From assembly GCA_949128115.1 (NCBI GenBank), contig OX421968.1:7006001-7070000 (forward strand): a stretch of 64,000 bases of DNA. The letters run 5' to 3'. Positions within the stretch are counted from its first letter, which is position 1. Every line of letters starts with the position of its first letter. The notes under the pieces are model-generated. The model saw nothing but the letters and a program-made list of their open reading frames with translations, did no database searches and was not told the DNA's origin. The translations under genes and the position numbers were made by a program. The stretch comes from Anaspis maculata. Lineage: Eukaryota > Arthropoda > Insecta > Coleoptera > Scraptiidae. Positions 50,757-63,600 of this stretch are shown piece by piece.

Positions 50757-52162
50757 ACTAATATCAAAAAACTAAAGACACAATTGTTATCCAAAAAGTT
50801 CAGGTCTTTACCCACGTGACTTCAGGCTTCAACCCACGTGACTTCAGGCTTCAACCCACGTGACTTTTGAAACGATCGGTCACCACTTTTGATGTTGGCA
50901 GCTACTTGTTCCAAACGCAACATCTGACGAACGAACACAAATAAAAAAAAAAAGACACAATTGTTATCCAAAAAGTTCAGGTTTGAACCCACGTGACTCC
51001 AGGCTCTAACCCACGTGACTTCAGGCTTCAACCCACGTGACTTTTAGAACGATCGGTCACAACTTTTGATGTTGGCAGCTACTTGTTCCAAACGCAACAT
51101 CCGACGAACGAACACAAATATAGAAGAAAAGACTCAATTGTTATCCAAAAAGTTCAGGTTTTAACCCACGTGACTTCAGGCTTCAAACCACGTGACTTCA
51201 GGCTTAAACCCACGTGACTTTTGAAACGATCGGTCACCACTTTTGGAGTTGGCAGCCACTTGTTCCAAACGCAACATCTGACGAACGAACACAAATATAA
51301 AAAAAATAAAGACACAATTGTTATCCAAAAAGTTCAGGCTTCGACCCACGTGACCTCAGACTTCAACCCACGTGACTCCAAGCTTCAACCCACGTGACTT
51401 TTAAAACAATCCGTCACCACTTTTGAAGTTGGCAGCTACTTGTTCCAAACGCAACATCTGACGAACGAACACTAATATCAAAAAACTAAAGACACAATTG
51501 TTATCCAAAAAGTTCAGGTCTTTACCCACGTGACTTCAGGCTCCAACCCACGTGACTTCAGGCTTCAACCCACGTGACTTTTGAAACGATCGGTCACCAC
51601 TTTTGATGTTGGCAGCTACTTGTTCCAAACGCAACATCTGACGAACGAACACAAATAAAGAAAAAAAGACACAATTGTTATCCAAAAAGTTCAGGTTTGA
51701 ACCCACGTGACTCCAGGCTTCAGCCCACGTGACTTTTAGAACGATCGGTCACAACTTTTGATGTTGGCAGCTACTTGTTCCAAACGCAACATCCGACGAA
51801 CGAACACAAATATAGAAGAAAAGACTCAATTGTTATCCAAAAAGTTCAGGTTTTAACCCACGTGACTTCAGGCTTCAACCCACGTGACTTCAGGCTTAAA
51901 CCCACGTGACTTTTGAAACGATCGGTCACCACTTTTGGAGTTGGCAGCCACTTGTTCCAAACGCAACATCTGACGAACGAACACAAATATAAAAGAAATA
52001 AAGACACAATTGTTATCCAAAAAGTTCAGGCTTCGACCCACGTGACCTCAGACTTCAACCCACGTGACTCCAAGCTTCAACCCACGTGACTTTTAAAACA
52101 ATCCGTCACCACTTTTGAAGTTGGCAGCTACTTGTTCCAAACGCAACATCTGACGAACGAAC
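50757..52162 (+). repeat. Tandem duplication with 714-bp period in C1
   Basis: The spelling ACTAATATC occurs at 50757 and 51471. The two following stretches have the same monomer order (GTCTTTACCC, GGTCACAAC, GACTCAATTG, GCCACTTG, CAATCCGTCACC); the second lacks one 22-bp unit near 51720. C2 has a single copy, starting at 57289. Confidence 0.82.
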
Positions 52163-54495
52163 ACAAATATCAAAAAAAAATGACGGAATTGTTATCCAAA
52201 AAGTTCAGGTTTGAACCCACGTGACTCTAGGCTCCAACCCACGTGACTTCAGGCTTCAACCCACGTGACTTTTGAAACGATCGGTCACCACTCTTGATGT
52301 TGGCAGCTTCTTGTTCCAAACGCAACATCTGACGAACGAACACAAATATCAAAAAAAAAGACACAATTGTTATCCAAAAAGTTCAGGCTTCAACCCACGT
52401 GACTTCAGGCTTCAACCCACGTGACTCCAGGCTTCACCCCACGTGACTTTTGAAACGATCGGTCAACACTTTTGGAGTTGGCAGCTACTTGTTCCAAACG
52501 CAACATCTGACGAACGAACACAAATATCAATAAACTAAAGACACAATTGTTATCCAAAAAGTTCAGGTTTTAACCCACGTGACTTCAGGCTTCAACCCAC
52601 GTGACTTCAGGCTTCAACCCACGTGACTTTTCAAATGATCGGTCACCACTTTTGGAGTTGACAGCTACTTGTTCCAAAGCAACAACTGACGAACGAACAC
52701 AAATATCAAAAAAAAAGACACAATTGTTATCCAAAAAGTTCAGGCTTCAACCCACGTGACTTCAGGCTTCAACCCACGTGACTCCAGGCTTCACCCCACG
52801 TGACTTTTGAAACGATCGGTCACCACTTTTGATGTTGGCAGCTACTTGTTCCAAACGCAACATCTGACGAACGAACACAAATATCAAAAAAAAAGACACA
52901 ATTGTTATCCAAAAAGTTCAGGCTTCAACCCACGTGACTTCAGGCTTCAACCCACGTGACTCCAGGCTTCACCCCACGTGACTTTTGAAACGATCGGTCA
53001 ACACTTTTGGAGTTGGCAGCTACTTGTTCCAAACGCAACATCTGACGAACGAACACAAATATCAATAAACTAAAGACACAATTGTTATCCAAAAAGTTCA
53101 GGTTTTAACCCACGTGACTTCAGGCTTCAACCCACGTGACTTCAGGCTTCAACCCACGTGACTTTTGAAACGATCGGTCACCACTTTTGGAGTTGGCAGC
53201 TACTTGTTCCAAACGCAACATCTGGCGAACGAACACAAATATAGAAGAAAAGACACAATAGTTATCCAAAAAGTTCAGGTTTTAACCCACGTGACTTCAG
53301 GCTTCAACCCACGTGACTCCAAGCTTCAACCCACGTGACTTTTGAAACGATCCGTCACCACTTTTGGAGTTGGCAGCTACTTGTTCCAAACGCAACATCT
53401 GACGAACGAACACAGATATCAAAAAAAAAAGACACAATTGTTATCCAAAAAGTTCAGGCTTCGACCCACGTGACTTCAGACTTCAACCCACGTGACTCCA
53501 AGCTTCAACCCACGTGATTTTTTGAACGATCCGTCACCACTTTTGGAGTCTTGCAGCTACTTGTTCCAAACGCAACATCTGACGAACGAACACAGATATC
53601 AAAAAAAAAGACACAATTGTTATCCAAAAAGTTCAGGCTTCAACCCACGTGACTTCAGGCTTCAACCCACGTGACTCCAGGCTCCAACCCACGTGACTTT
53701 TGAAACGATCGGTCACCACTTTTGGAGTTGGCAGCTACTTGTTCCAAACGCAACATCTGACGAACGAACACAAATATAGAAGAAAAGACACAATAGTTAT
53801 CCAAAAAATTCAGGTTTCAACCCACGTGACTTCAGGCTTCAACCCACGTGACTTCAGGCTCACACCCACGTGCCTTCAGGCTTCAACCCACGTGACTTTT
53901 GAAACGATCGGTCACCACTTTTGGAGTTGGCAGCTACTTGTTCCAAACCAAACATCTGACGAACGAACACAAATATCAAAAAACTAAAGACACAATTGTT
54001 ATCCAAAAAGTTCAGGTTTTTACCCACGTGACTTCAGGCTTCAACCCACGTGACTTTGAAAACGATCGGTCACCACTTTTGATGTTGGCAGCTACTTGTT
54101 CCAAACGCAACATCTGACGAACGAACACAAATATAGAAGGAAAGACACAATTGTTATCCAAAAAGTTCAGGCTTCAACCCACGTGACTTCAGGCTTCAAC
54201 TCACGTGACTTTCAAAACGATCGGTCACCACTTTTGATGTTGGCAGCTACTCTTTCTAAACGCAACATCTGACGAACGAACACAAATATAGAAAAAAAGA
54301 CACAATTGTCATCCAAAAAGTTCAGGTTTGAACCCACGTGACTCCAGGCTCCAACCCACGTGACTTCAGGCTCCAACCCACGTGACTTTTAAACCGATCG
54401 GTCACCACTTTTGATGTTGGCAGCTATTTGTTCCAAACGCAACATCTGACGAACGAACACAAATATAGAAGAAAAGACACAATTGTTATCCAAAA

Positions 54496-54649
54496 AGTTC
54501 AGGTTTCAACCCACGTGACTTCAGGCTTCAACCCACGTGACTTCAGGCTTCAACCCACGCGACTTCAGGCTTCAACCCACGTGACTTCAGGCTTCAACCC
54601 ACGTGACTTCAGGCTTCATCCCTCGTGACTCCAGGCTTCAACCCACGTG
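54496..54649 (+). repeat. Run of seven 22-bp E-box units (third copy)
   Basis: Exactly 154 bp, with the same broken boxes in units three and six. It is 6531 bp after the second copy, which is the domain III HOR period. The expected next copy near 60.6 kb is replaced by a run with intact CACGTG that jumps to another HOR phase. Confidence 0.93.
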
Positions 54650-54761
54650 ACTTTTAAAACGATCGGTCACCACTTTTGATGTTGGCAGCTACTTGTTCCA
54701 AACGCAACATCTGACGAACGAACACAGATATCAAAAAAAAAAGACACAATTGTTATCCAAA

Positions 54762-57700
54762 ATGTTCAGGCTTCGACCCACGTGACTTCAGGCTTCAACC
54801 CACGTGACTTTGAAAACGATCGGTCACCACTTTTGATGTTGGCAGCTACTTGTTCCAAACGCAACATCTGACGAACGAACACAAATAAAGAAGGAAAGAC
54901 ACAATTGTTATCCAAAAAGTTCAAGCTTCAACCCACGTGACTTCAGGCTTCAACTCACGTGACTTTCAAAACGATCGGTCACCACTTTTGATGTTGGCAG
55001 CTACTCTTTCTAAACGCAACATCTGACGAACGAACACAAATATAGAAAAAAAGACACAATTGTTATCCAAAAAGTTCAGGTTTGAACCCACGTGACTCCA
55101 GGCTCCAACCCACGTGACTTCAGGCTCCAACCCACGTGACTTTTAAACCGATCGGTCACCACTTTTGATGTTGGCAGCTATTTGTTCCAAACGCAACATC
55201 TGACGAACGAACACAAATATAGAAGAAAAGACACAATTGTTATCCAAAAAGTTCAGGTTTCAACCCACGTGACTTCAGGCTTCAACCCACGTGACTTCAG
55301 GCTCAAACCCACGTGACTTCAGGCTTCAACCCACGTGACTTCAGGCTTCAACCCACGTGACTTTGAAAACAATCCGTCACCACTTTTGAAGTTGGCAGCC
55401 ACTTGTTCCAAACGCAACATCTGACGAACGAACACAAATATCAAAAAAAAATGACGGAATTGTCATCCAAAAAGTTCAGGTTTGAACCCACGTGACTCTA
55501 GGCTCCAACCCACGTGACTTCAGGCTTCAACCCACGTGACTTCAGGCTTCAACCAACGTGACTTCAGGCTCCAACCCACGTGACTTTTAGAACGATCGGT
55601 CACCACTTTTGGAGTTGGCAGCTACTTGTTCCAAACGCAACATCTGACGAACGAACACAAATATCAAAAAAAAATGACGAAATTGTTCTCCAAAAAGTTC
55701 AGGTTTGAACCCACGTGACTCTAGGCTCCAACCCACGTGACTTCAGGCTTCAACCCACGTGACTTTTGAAACGATCGGTCACCACTTTTGATGTTGGCAG
55801 CTACTTGTTCCAAACGCAACATTTGACGAACGAACACAAATATAGAAGAAAAGACACAATTGTTATCCACAAAGTTCAGGTTTTAACCCACGTGACTTCA
55901 GGCTTCAACCCACGTGACTTCAGGCTTCAATCCACGTGACTTTGAAAACGATCGGTCACCACTTTTGAAGTTGGCAGCTACTCTTTCCAAACGCAACATC
56001 TGACGAACGAACACAAATATAGAAAAAAAGACTCAATTGTTATCCAAAAAGTTCAGGTTTTAACCCACGTGACTTCAGGCTTCAACCCACGTGACTTCAG
56101 GCTTAAACCCACGTGACTTTTGAAACGATCGGTCACCACTTTTGGAGTTGGCAGCCACTTGTTCCAAACGCAACATCTGACGAACGAACACAAATATAAA
56201 AAAAATAAAGACACAATTGTTATCCAAAAAGTTCAGGCTTCGACCCACGTGACCTCAGACTTCAACCCACGTGACTCCAAGCTTCAACCCACGTGACTTT
56301 TAAAACAATCCGTCACCACTTTTGAAGTTGGCAGCTACTTGTTCCAAACGCAACATCTGACGAACGAACACAAATATCAAAAAAAAATGACGGAATTGTT
56401 ATCCAAAAAGTTCAGGTTTGAACCCACGTGACTCTAGGCTCCAACCCACGTGACTTCAGGCTTCAACCCACGTGACTTTTGAAACGATCGGTCACCACTC
56501 TTGATGTTGGCAGCTTCTTGTTCCAAACGCAACATCTGACGAACGAACACAAATATCAAAAAAAAAGACACAATTGTTATCCAAAAAGTTCAGGCTTCAA
56601 CCCACGTGACTTCAGGCTTCAACCCACGTGACTCCAGGCTTCACCCCACGTGACTTTTGAAACGATCGGTCAACACTTTTGGAGTTGGCAGCTACTTGTT
56701 CCAAACGCAACATCTGACGAACGAACACAAATATCAATAAACTAAAGACACAATTGTTATCCAAAAAGTTCAGGTTTTAACCCACGTGACTTCAGGCTTC
56801 AACCCACGTGACTCTAGGCTTCAACCCACGTGACTTTTGAAACGATCGGTCAACACTTTTGGAGTTGGCAGCTACTTGTTCCAAACGCAACATCTGACGA
56901 ACGAACACAAATATAAAAGAAAAAAAGACACAATTGTTATCCAAAAAGTTCAGGCTTCAACCCACATGACTTCAGGCTTCATCCCTCGTGACTCCAGGCT
57001 TCAACCCACGTGACTTTTAAAACGATCGGTCACCACTTTTGATGTTGGCAGCTACTTGTTCCAAACGCAACATCTGACGAACGAACACAAATATAAAAGA
57101 AAAAAAGACACATTTGTTATCCAAAAAGTTCAGGTTCCAACCCACGTGACTTCAGGCTTCAACCCACGTGACTCCAGGCTTCAACCCACGTGACTTCAGG
57201 CTTCAACCCACGTGACTTTCAAAACGATCGGTCACCACTTTTGGAGTTGGCAGCTACTTGTTTCAAACGCAACATCTGACGAACGAACACTAATATCAAA
57301 AAACTAAAGACACAATTGTTATCCAAAAAGTTCAGGTCTTTACCCACGTGACTTCAGGCTTCAACCCACGTGACTTCAGGCTTCAACCCACGTGACTTTT
57401 GAAACGATCGGTCACCACTTTTGATGTTGGCAGCTACTTGTTCCAAACGCAACATCTGACGAACGAACACAAATAAAAAAAAAAAAACACAATTGTTATC
57501 CAAAAAGTTCAGGTTTGAACCCACGTGACTCCAGGCTCCAACCCACGTGACTTCAGGCTTCAACCCACGTGACTTTTAGAACGATCGGTCACAACTTTTG
57601 ATGTTGGCAGCTACTTGTTCCAAACGCAACATCCGACGAACGAACACAGATATAGAAGAAAAGACTCAATTGTTATCCAAAAAGTTCAGGTTTTAACCCA

Positions 57701-59441
57701 CGTGACTTCAGGCTTCAACCCACGTGACTTCAGGCTTAAACCCACGTGACTTTTGAAACGATCGGTCACCACTTTTGGAGTTGGCAGCCACTTGTTCCAA
57801 ACGCAACATCTGACGAACGAACACAAATATAAAAAAAATAAAGACACAATTGTTATCCAAAAAGTTCAGGCTTCGACCCACGTGACCTCAGACTTCAACC
57901 CACGTGACTCCAAGCTTCAACCCACGTGACTTTTAAAACAATCCGTCACCACTTTTGAAGTTGGCAGCTACTTGTTCCAAACGCAACATCTGACGAACGA
58001 ACACAAATATCAAAAAAAAATGACGGAATTGTTATCCAAAAAGTTCAGGTTTGAACCCACGTGACTCTAGGCTCCAACCCACGTGACTTCAGGCTTCAAC
58101 CCACGTGACTTTTGAAACGATCGGTCACCACTCTTGATGTTGGCAGCTTCTTGTTCCAAACGCAACATCTGACGAACGAACACAAATATAAAAAAAAAAG
58201 ACACAATTGTTATCCAAAAAGTTCAGGCTTCAACCCACGTGACTTCAGGCTTCAACCCACGTGACTCCAGGCTTCACCCCACGTGACTTTTGAAACGATC
58301 GGTCAACACTTTTGGAGTTGGCAGCTACTTGTTCCAAACGCAACATCTGACGAACGAACACAAATATCAATAAACTAAAGACACAATTGTTATCCAAAAA
58401 GTTCAGGTTTTAACCCACGTGACTTCAGGCTTCAACCCACGTGACTTCAGGCTTCAACCCACGTGACTTTTCAAATGATCGGTCACCACTTTTGGAGTTG
58501 ACAGCTACTTGTTCCAAAGCAACAACTGACGAACGAACACAAATATCAAAAAAAAAGACACAATTGTTATCCAAAAAGTTCAGGCTTCAACCCACGTGAC
58601 TTCAGGCTTCAACCCACGTGACTCCAGGCTTCACCCCACGTGACTTTTGAAACGATCGGTCACCACTTTTGATGTTGGCAGCTACTTGTTCCAAACGCAA
58701 CATCTGACGAACGAACACAAATATCAATAAACTAAAGACACAATTGTTATCCAAAAAGTTCAGGTTTTAACCCACGTGACTTCAGGCTTCAACCCACGTG
58801 ACTTCAGGCTTCAACCCACGTGACTTTTGAAACGATCGGTCACCACTTTTGGAGTTGGCAGCTACTTGTTCCAAACGCAACATCTGACGAACGAACACAA
58901 ATATCAATAAACTAAAGACACAATTGTTATCCAAAAAGTTCAGGTTTTAACCCACGTGACTTCAGGCTTCAACCCACGTGACTTCAGGCTTCAACCCACG
59001 TGACTTTTGAAACGATCGGTCACCACTTTTGGAGTTGGCAGCTACTTGTTCCAAACGCAACATCTGGCGAACGAACACAAATATAGAAGAAAAGACACAA
59101 TAGTTATCCAAAAAGTTCAGGTTTTAACCCACGTGACTTCAGGCTTCAACCCACGTGACTCCAAGCTTCAACCCACGTGACTTTTGAAACGATCCGTCAC
59201 CACTTTTGGAGTTGGCAGCTACTTGTTCCAAACGCAACATCTGACGAACGAACACAGATATCAAAAAAAAAAGACACAATTGTTATCCAAAAAGTTCAGG
59301 CTTCGACCCACGTGACTTCAGACTTCAACCCACGTGACTCCAAGCTTCAACCCACGTGATTTTTTAAACGATCCGTCACCACTTTTGGAGTCTTGCAGCT
59401 ACTTGTTCCTAACGCAACATCTGACAAACAAACACAAATAT

Positions 59442-59483
<42 letters not shown>

Positions 59484-60655
59484 CAATTGTTATCCAAAAA
59501 GTTCAGGTTTTAACCCACGTGACTTCAGGCTTCAACCCACGTGACTCCAAGCTTCAACCCACGTGACTTTTGAAACGATCCGTCACCACTTTTGGAGTTG
59601 GCAGCTACTTGTTCCAAACGCAACATCTGACGAACGAACACAGATATCAAAAAAAAAGACACAATTGTTATCCAAAAAGTTCAGGCTTCAACCCACGTGA
59701 CTTCAGGCTCCAACCCACGTGACTCCAGGCTCCAACCCACGTGACTTTTGAAACGATCGGTCACCACTTTTGGAGTTGGCAGCTACTTGTTCCAAACGCA
59801 ACATCTGACGAACGAACACAAATATAGAAGAAAAGACACAATAGTTATCCAAAAAATTCAGGTTTTAACCCACGTGACTTCAGGCTTCAACCCACGTGAC
59901 TTCAGGCTCACACCCACGTGCCTTCAGGCTTCAACCCACGTGACTTTTGAAACGATCGGTCACCACTTTTGGAGTTGGCAGCTACTTGTTCCAAACCAAA
60001 CATCTGACGAACGAACACAAATATCAAAAAACTAAAGACACAATTGTTATCCAAAAAGTTCAGGTTTTTACCCACGTGACTTCAGGCTTCAACCCACGTG
60101 ACTTTGAAAACGATCGGTCACCACTTTTGATGTTGGCAGCTACTTGTTCCAAACGCAACATCTGACGAACGAACACAAATATAGAAGGAAAGACACAATT
60201 GTTATCCAAAAAGTTCAGGCTTCAACCCACGTGACTTCAGGCTTCAACTCACGTGACTTTCAAAACGATCGGTCACCACTTTTGATGTTGGCAGCTACTC
60301 TTTCTAAACGCAACATCTGACGAACGAACACAAATATAGAAAAAAAGACACAATTGTCATCCAAAAAGTTCAGGTTTGAACCCACGTGACTCCAGGCTCC
60401 AACCCACGTGACTTCAGGCTCCAACCCACGTGACTTTTAAACCGATCGGTCACCACTTTTGATGTTGGCAGCTATTTGTTCCAAACGCAACATCTGACGA
60501 ACGAACACAAATATAGAAGAAAAGACACAATTGTTATCCAAAAAGTTCAGGTTTCAACCCACGTGACTTCAGGCTTCAACCCACGTGACTTCAGGCTTCA
60601 ACCCACGTGACTTCAGGCTTCAACCCACGTGACTTCAGGCTTCAACCCACGTGAC
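54762..60655 (+). repeat. Domain III HOR copy C2, shortened
   Basis: This follows C1 closely but lacks the second copy of the 714-bp duplication, so offsets to C1 fall from about 6531 to 5818-6048 bp in its second half. It carries a 39-base poly-A run at 59443-59481, where C1 lacks an equivalent long tract. Near 60655 (CTTCTAGAACGATCGG) it jumps to the phase of 57573, about 3.08 kb back, before the broken-box 22-bp run can be completed. No gene is present. Confidence 0.8.
59443..59481 (+). repeat. Poly-A tract, 39 bases
   Basis: An expansion of the same linker A run, with upstream GACAAACAAACAC. The following motif has lost two bases (GACAATTG in place of GACACAATTG). It occupies the HOR phase matching the 47-base tract at 34357. 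Confidence 0.85.
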
Positions 60656-63600
60656 TTCTAGAACGATCGGTCACAACTTTTGATGTTGGCAGCTACTTGT
60701 TCCAAACGCAACATCCGATGAACGAACACGAATATAGAAGAAAAGACTCAATTGTTATCCAAAAAGTTCAGGTTTTAACCCACGTGACTTCAGGCTTCAA
60801 CCCACGTGAAATCAGGCTTAAACCCACGTGACTTTTGAAACGATCGGTCACCACTTTTGGAGTTGGCAGCCACTTGTTCCAAACGCAACATCTGACGAAC
60901 GAACACAAATATAAAAAAAATAAAGACACAATTGTTATCCAAAAAGTTCAGGCTTTGACCCACGTGACCTCAGACTTCAACCCACGTGACTCCAAGCTTC
61001 AACCCACGTGACTTTTAAAACAATCCGTCACCACTTTTGAAGTTGGCAGCTACTTGTTCCAAACGCAACATCTGACGAACGAACACAAATATCAAAAAAA
61101 AATGACGGAATTGTTATCCAAAAAGTTCAGGTTTGAACCCACGTGACTCTAGGCTCCAACCCACGTGACTTCAGGCTTCAACCCACGTGACTTTTGAAAC
61201 GATCGGTCACCACTCTTGATGTTGGCAGCTTCTTGTTCCAAACGCAACATCTGACGAACGAACACAAATATCAAAAAAAAAGACACAATTGCTATCCAAA
61301 AAGTTCAGGCTTCAACCCACGTGACTTCAGGCTTCAACCCACGTGACTCCAGGCTTCACCCCACGTGACTTTTGAAACGATCGGTCAACACTTTTGGAGT
61401 TGGCAGCTACTTGTTCCAAACGCAACATCTGACGAACGAACACAAATATCAATAAACTAAAGACACAATTGTTATCCAAAAAGTTCAGGTTTTAACCCAC
61501 GTGACTTCAGGCTTCAACCCACGTGACTTCAGGCTTCAACCCACGTGACTTTTGAAACGATCGGTCACCACTCTTGATGTTGGCAGCTTCTTGTTCCAAA
61601 CGCAACATCTGACGAACGAACACAAATATCAAAAAAAAAGACACAATTGTTATCCAAAAAGTTCAGGCTTCAACCCACGTGACTTCAGGCTTCAACCCAC
61701 GTGACTCCAGGCTTCACCCCACGTGACTTTTGAAACGATCGGTCAACACTTTTGGAGTTGGCAGCTACTTGTTCCAAACGCAACATCTGACGAACGAACA
61801 CAAATATCAATAAACTAAAGACACAATTGTTATCCAAAAAGTTCAGGTTTTAACCCACGTGACTTCAGGCTTCAACCCACGTGACTTCAGGCTTCAACCC
61901 ACGTGACTTTTCAAATGATCGGTCACCACTTTTGGAGTTGGCAGCTACTTGTTCCAAACGCAACATCTGACGAACGAACACAAATATCAATAAACTAAAG
62001 ACACAATTGTTATCCAAAAAGTTCAGGTTTTAACCCACGTGACTTCAGGCTTCAACCCACGTGACTCTAGGCTTCAACCCACGTGACTTTTGAAACGATC
62101 GGTCAACACTTTTGGAGTTGGCAGCTACTTGTTCCAAACGCAACATCTGACGAACGAACACAAATATAAAAGAAAAAAAGACACAATTGTTATCCAAAAA
62201 GTTCAGGCTTCAACCCACATGACTTCAGGCTTCATCCCCCGTGCGTCCAGGCTTCAACCCACGTGACTTTTGAAACGATCGGTCACCACTTTTGATGTTG
62301 GCAGCTACTTGTTCCAAACGCAACATCTGACGAACGAACACAAATATAAAAGGAAAAAAGACACATTTGTTATCCAAAAAGTTCAGGTTCCAACCCACGT
62401 GACTTCAGGCTTCAACCCACGTGACTCCAGGCTTCAACCCACGTGACTTCAGGCTTCAACCCACGTGACTTTCAAAACGATCGGTCACCACTTTTGGAGT
62501 TGGCAGCTACTTGTTTCAAACGCAACATCTGACGAACGGACACTAATATCAAAAAACTAAAGACACAATTGTTATCCAAAAAGTTCAGGTCATTACCCAC
62601 GTGACTTCAGGCTTCAACCCACGTGACTTCAGGCTTCAACCCACGTGACTTTTGAAACGATCGGTCACCACTTTTGATGTTGGCAGCTACTTGTTCCAAA
62701 CGCAACATCTGACGAACGAACACAAATAAAGAAAAAAAGACACAATTGTTATCCAAAAAGTTCAGGTTTGAACCCACGTGACTCCAGGCTCCAACCCACG
62801 TGACTTCAGGCTTCAACCCACGTGACTTTTAGAACGATCGGTCACAACTTTTGATGTTGGCAGCTACTTGTTCCAAACGCAACATCCGACGAACGAACAC
62901 AAATATAGAAGAAAAGACTCAATTGTTATTCAAAAAGTTCAGGTTTTAACCCACGTGACTTCAGGCTTCAACCCACGTGACTTCAGGCTTAAACCCACGT
63001 GACTTTTGAAACGATCGGTCACCACTTTTGGAGTTGGCAGCCACTTGTTCCAAACGCAACATCTGACGAACGAACACAAATATAAAAAAAATAAAGACAC
63101 AATTGTTATCCAAAAAGTTCAGGCTTCGACCCACGTGACCTCAGACTTCAACCCACGTGACTCCAAGCTTCAACCCACGTGACTTTTAAAACAATCCGTC
63201 ACCACTTTTGAAGTTGGCAGCTACTTGTTCCAAACGCAACATCTGACGAACGAACACAAATATCAAAAAAAAATGACGGAATTGTTATCCAAAAAGTTCA
63301 GGTTTGAACCCACGTGACTTCAGGCTTCAACCCACGTGACTCCAGGCTTCACCCCACGTGACTTTTGAAACGATCGGTCAACACTTTTGGAGTTGGCAGC
63401 TACTTGTTCCAAACGCAACATCTGACGAACGAACACAAATATCAATAAACTAAAGACACAATTGTTATCCAAAAAGTTCAGGTTTTAACCCACGTGACTT
63501 CAGGCTTCAACCCACGTGACTTCAGGCTTCAACCCACGTGACTTTTCAAATGATCGGTCACCACTTTTGGAGTTGACAGCTACTTGTTCCAAAGCAACAA

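Larger units (their letters stand above)
48196..54761 (+). repeat. Domain III HOR copy C1, period about 6531 bp
   Basis: The unusual spelling AAATGTTCAGG at about 48230 recurs at about 54761, giving a period of 6531 bp. CACATGAC recurs with nearly the same spacing (50431 to 56963). Recurrent monomer markers are GGTCAACAC, GACTCTAGGC, TTCACCCCACGTG, TTTTCAAATGATCGG, GGTCACAAC and AATATCAATAAACTAAAG. At this period the HOR would hold about 37 monomers, a figure from division and not counted one by one. It contains a 714-bp internal tandem duplication at 50757-52162. No insert and no gene are present. Confidence 0.82.

Noticed and set aside
659..62816. Many reverse-strand open frames of 60-97 codons, and some forward ones, with similar peptides
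   Set aside because: They are the satellite monomer read through by chance. Only the 177-bp monomer is a multiple of three; 155, 179 and 199-bp monomers shift frame, so no frame stays open beyond about one to two monomers. Both strands give such frames, and they change with every 22-bp indel. No protein family is recognisable.
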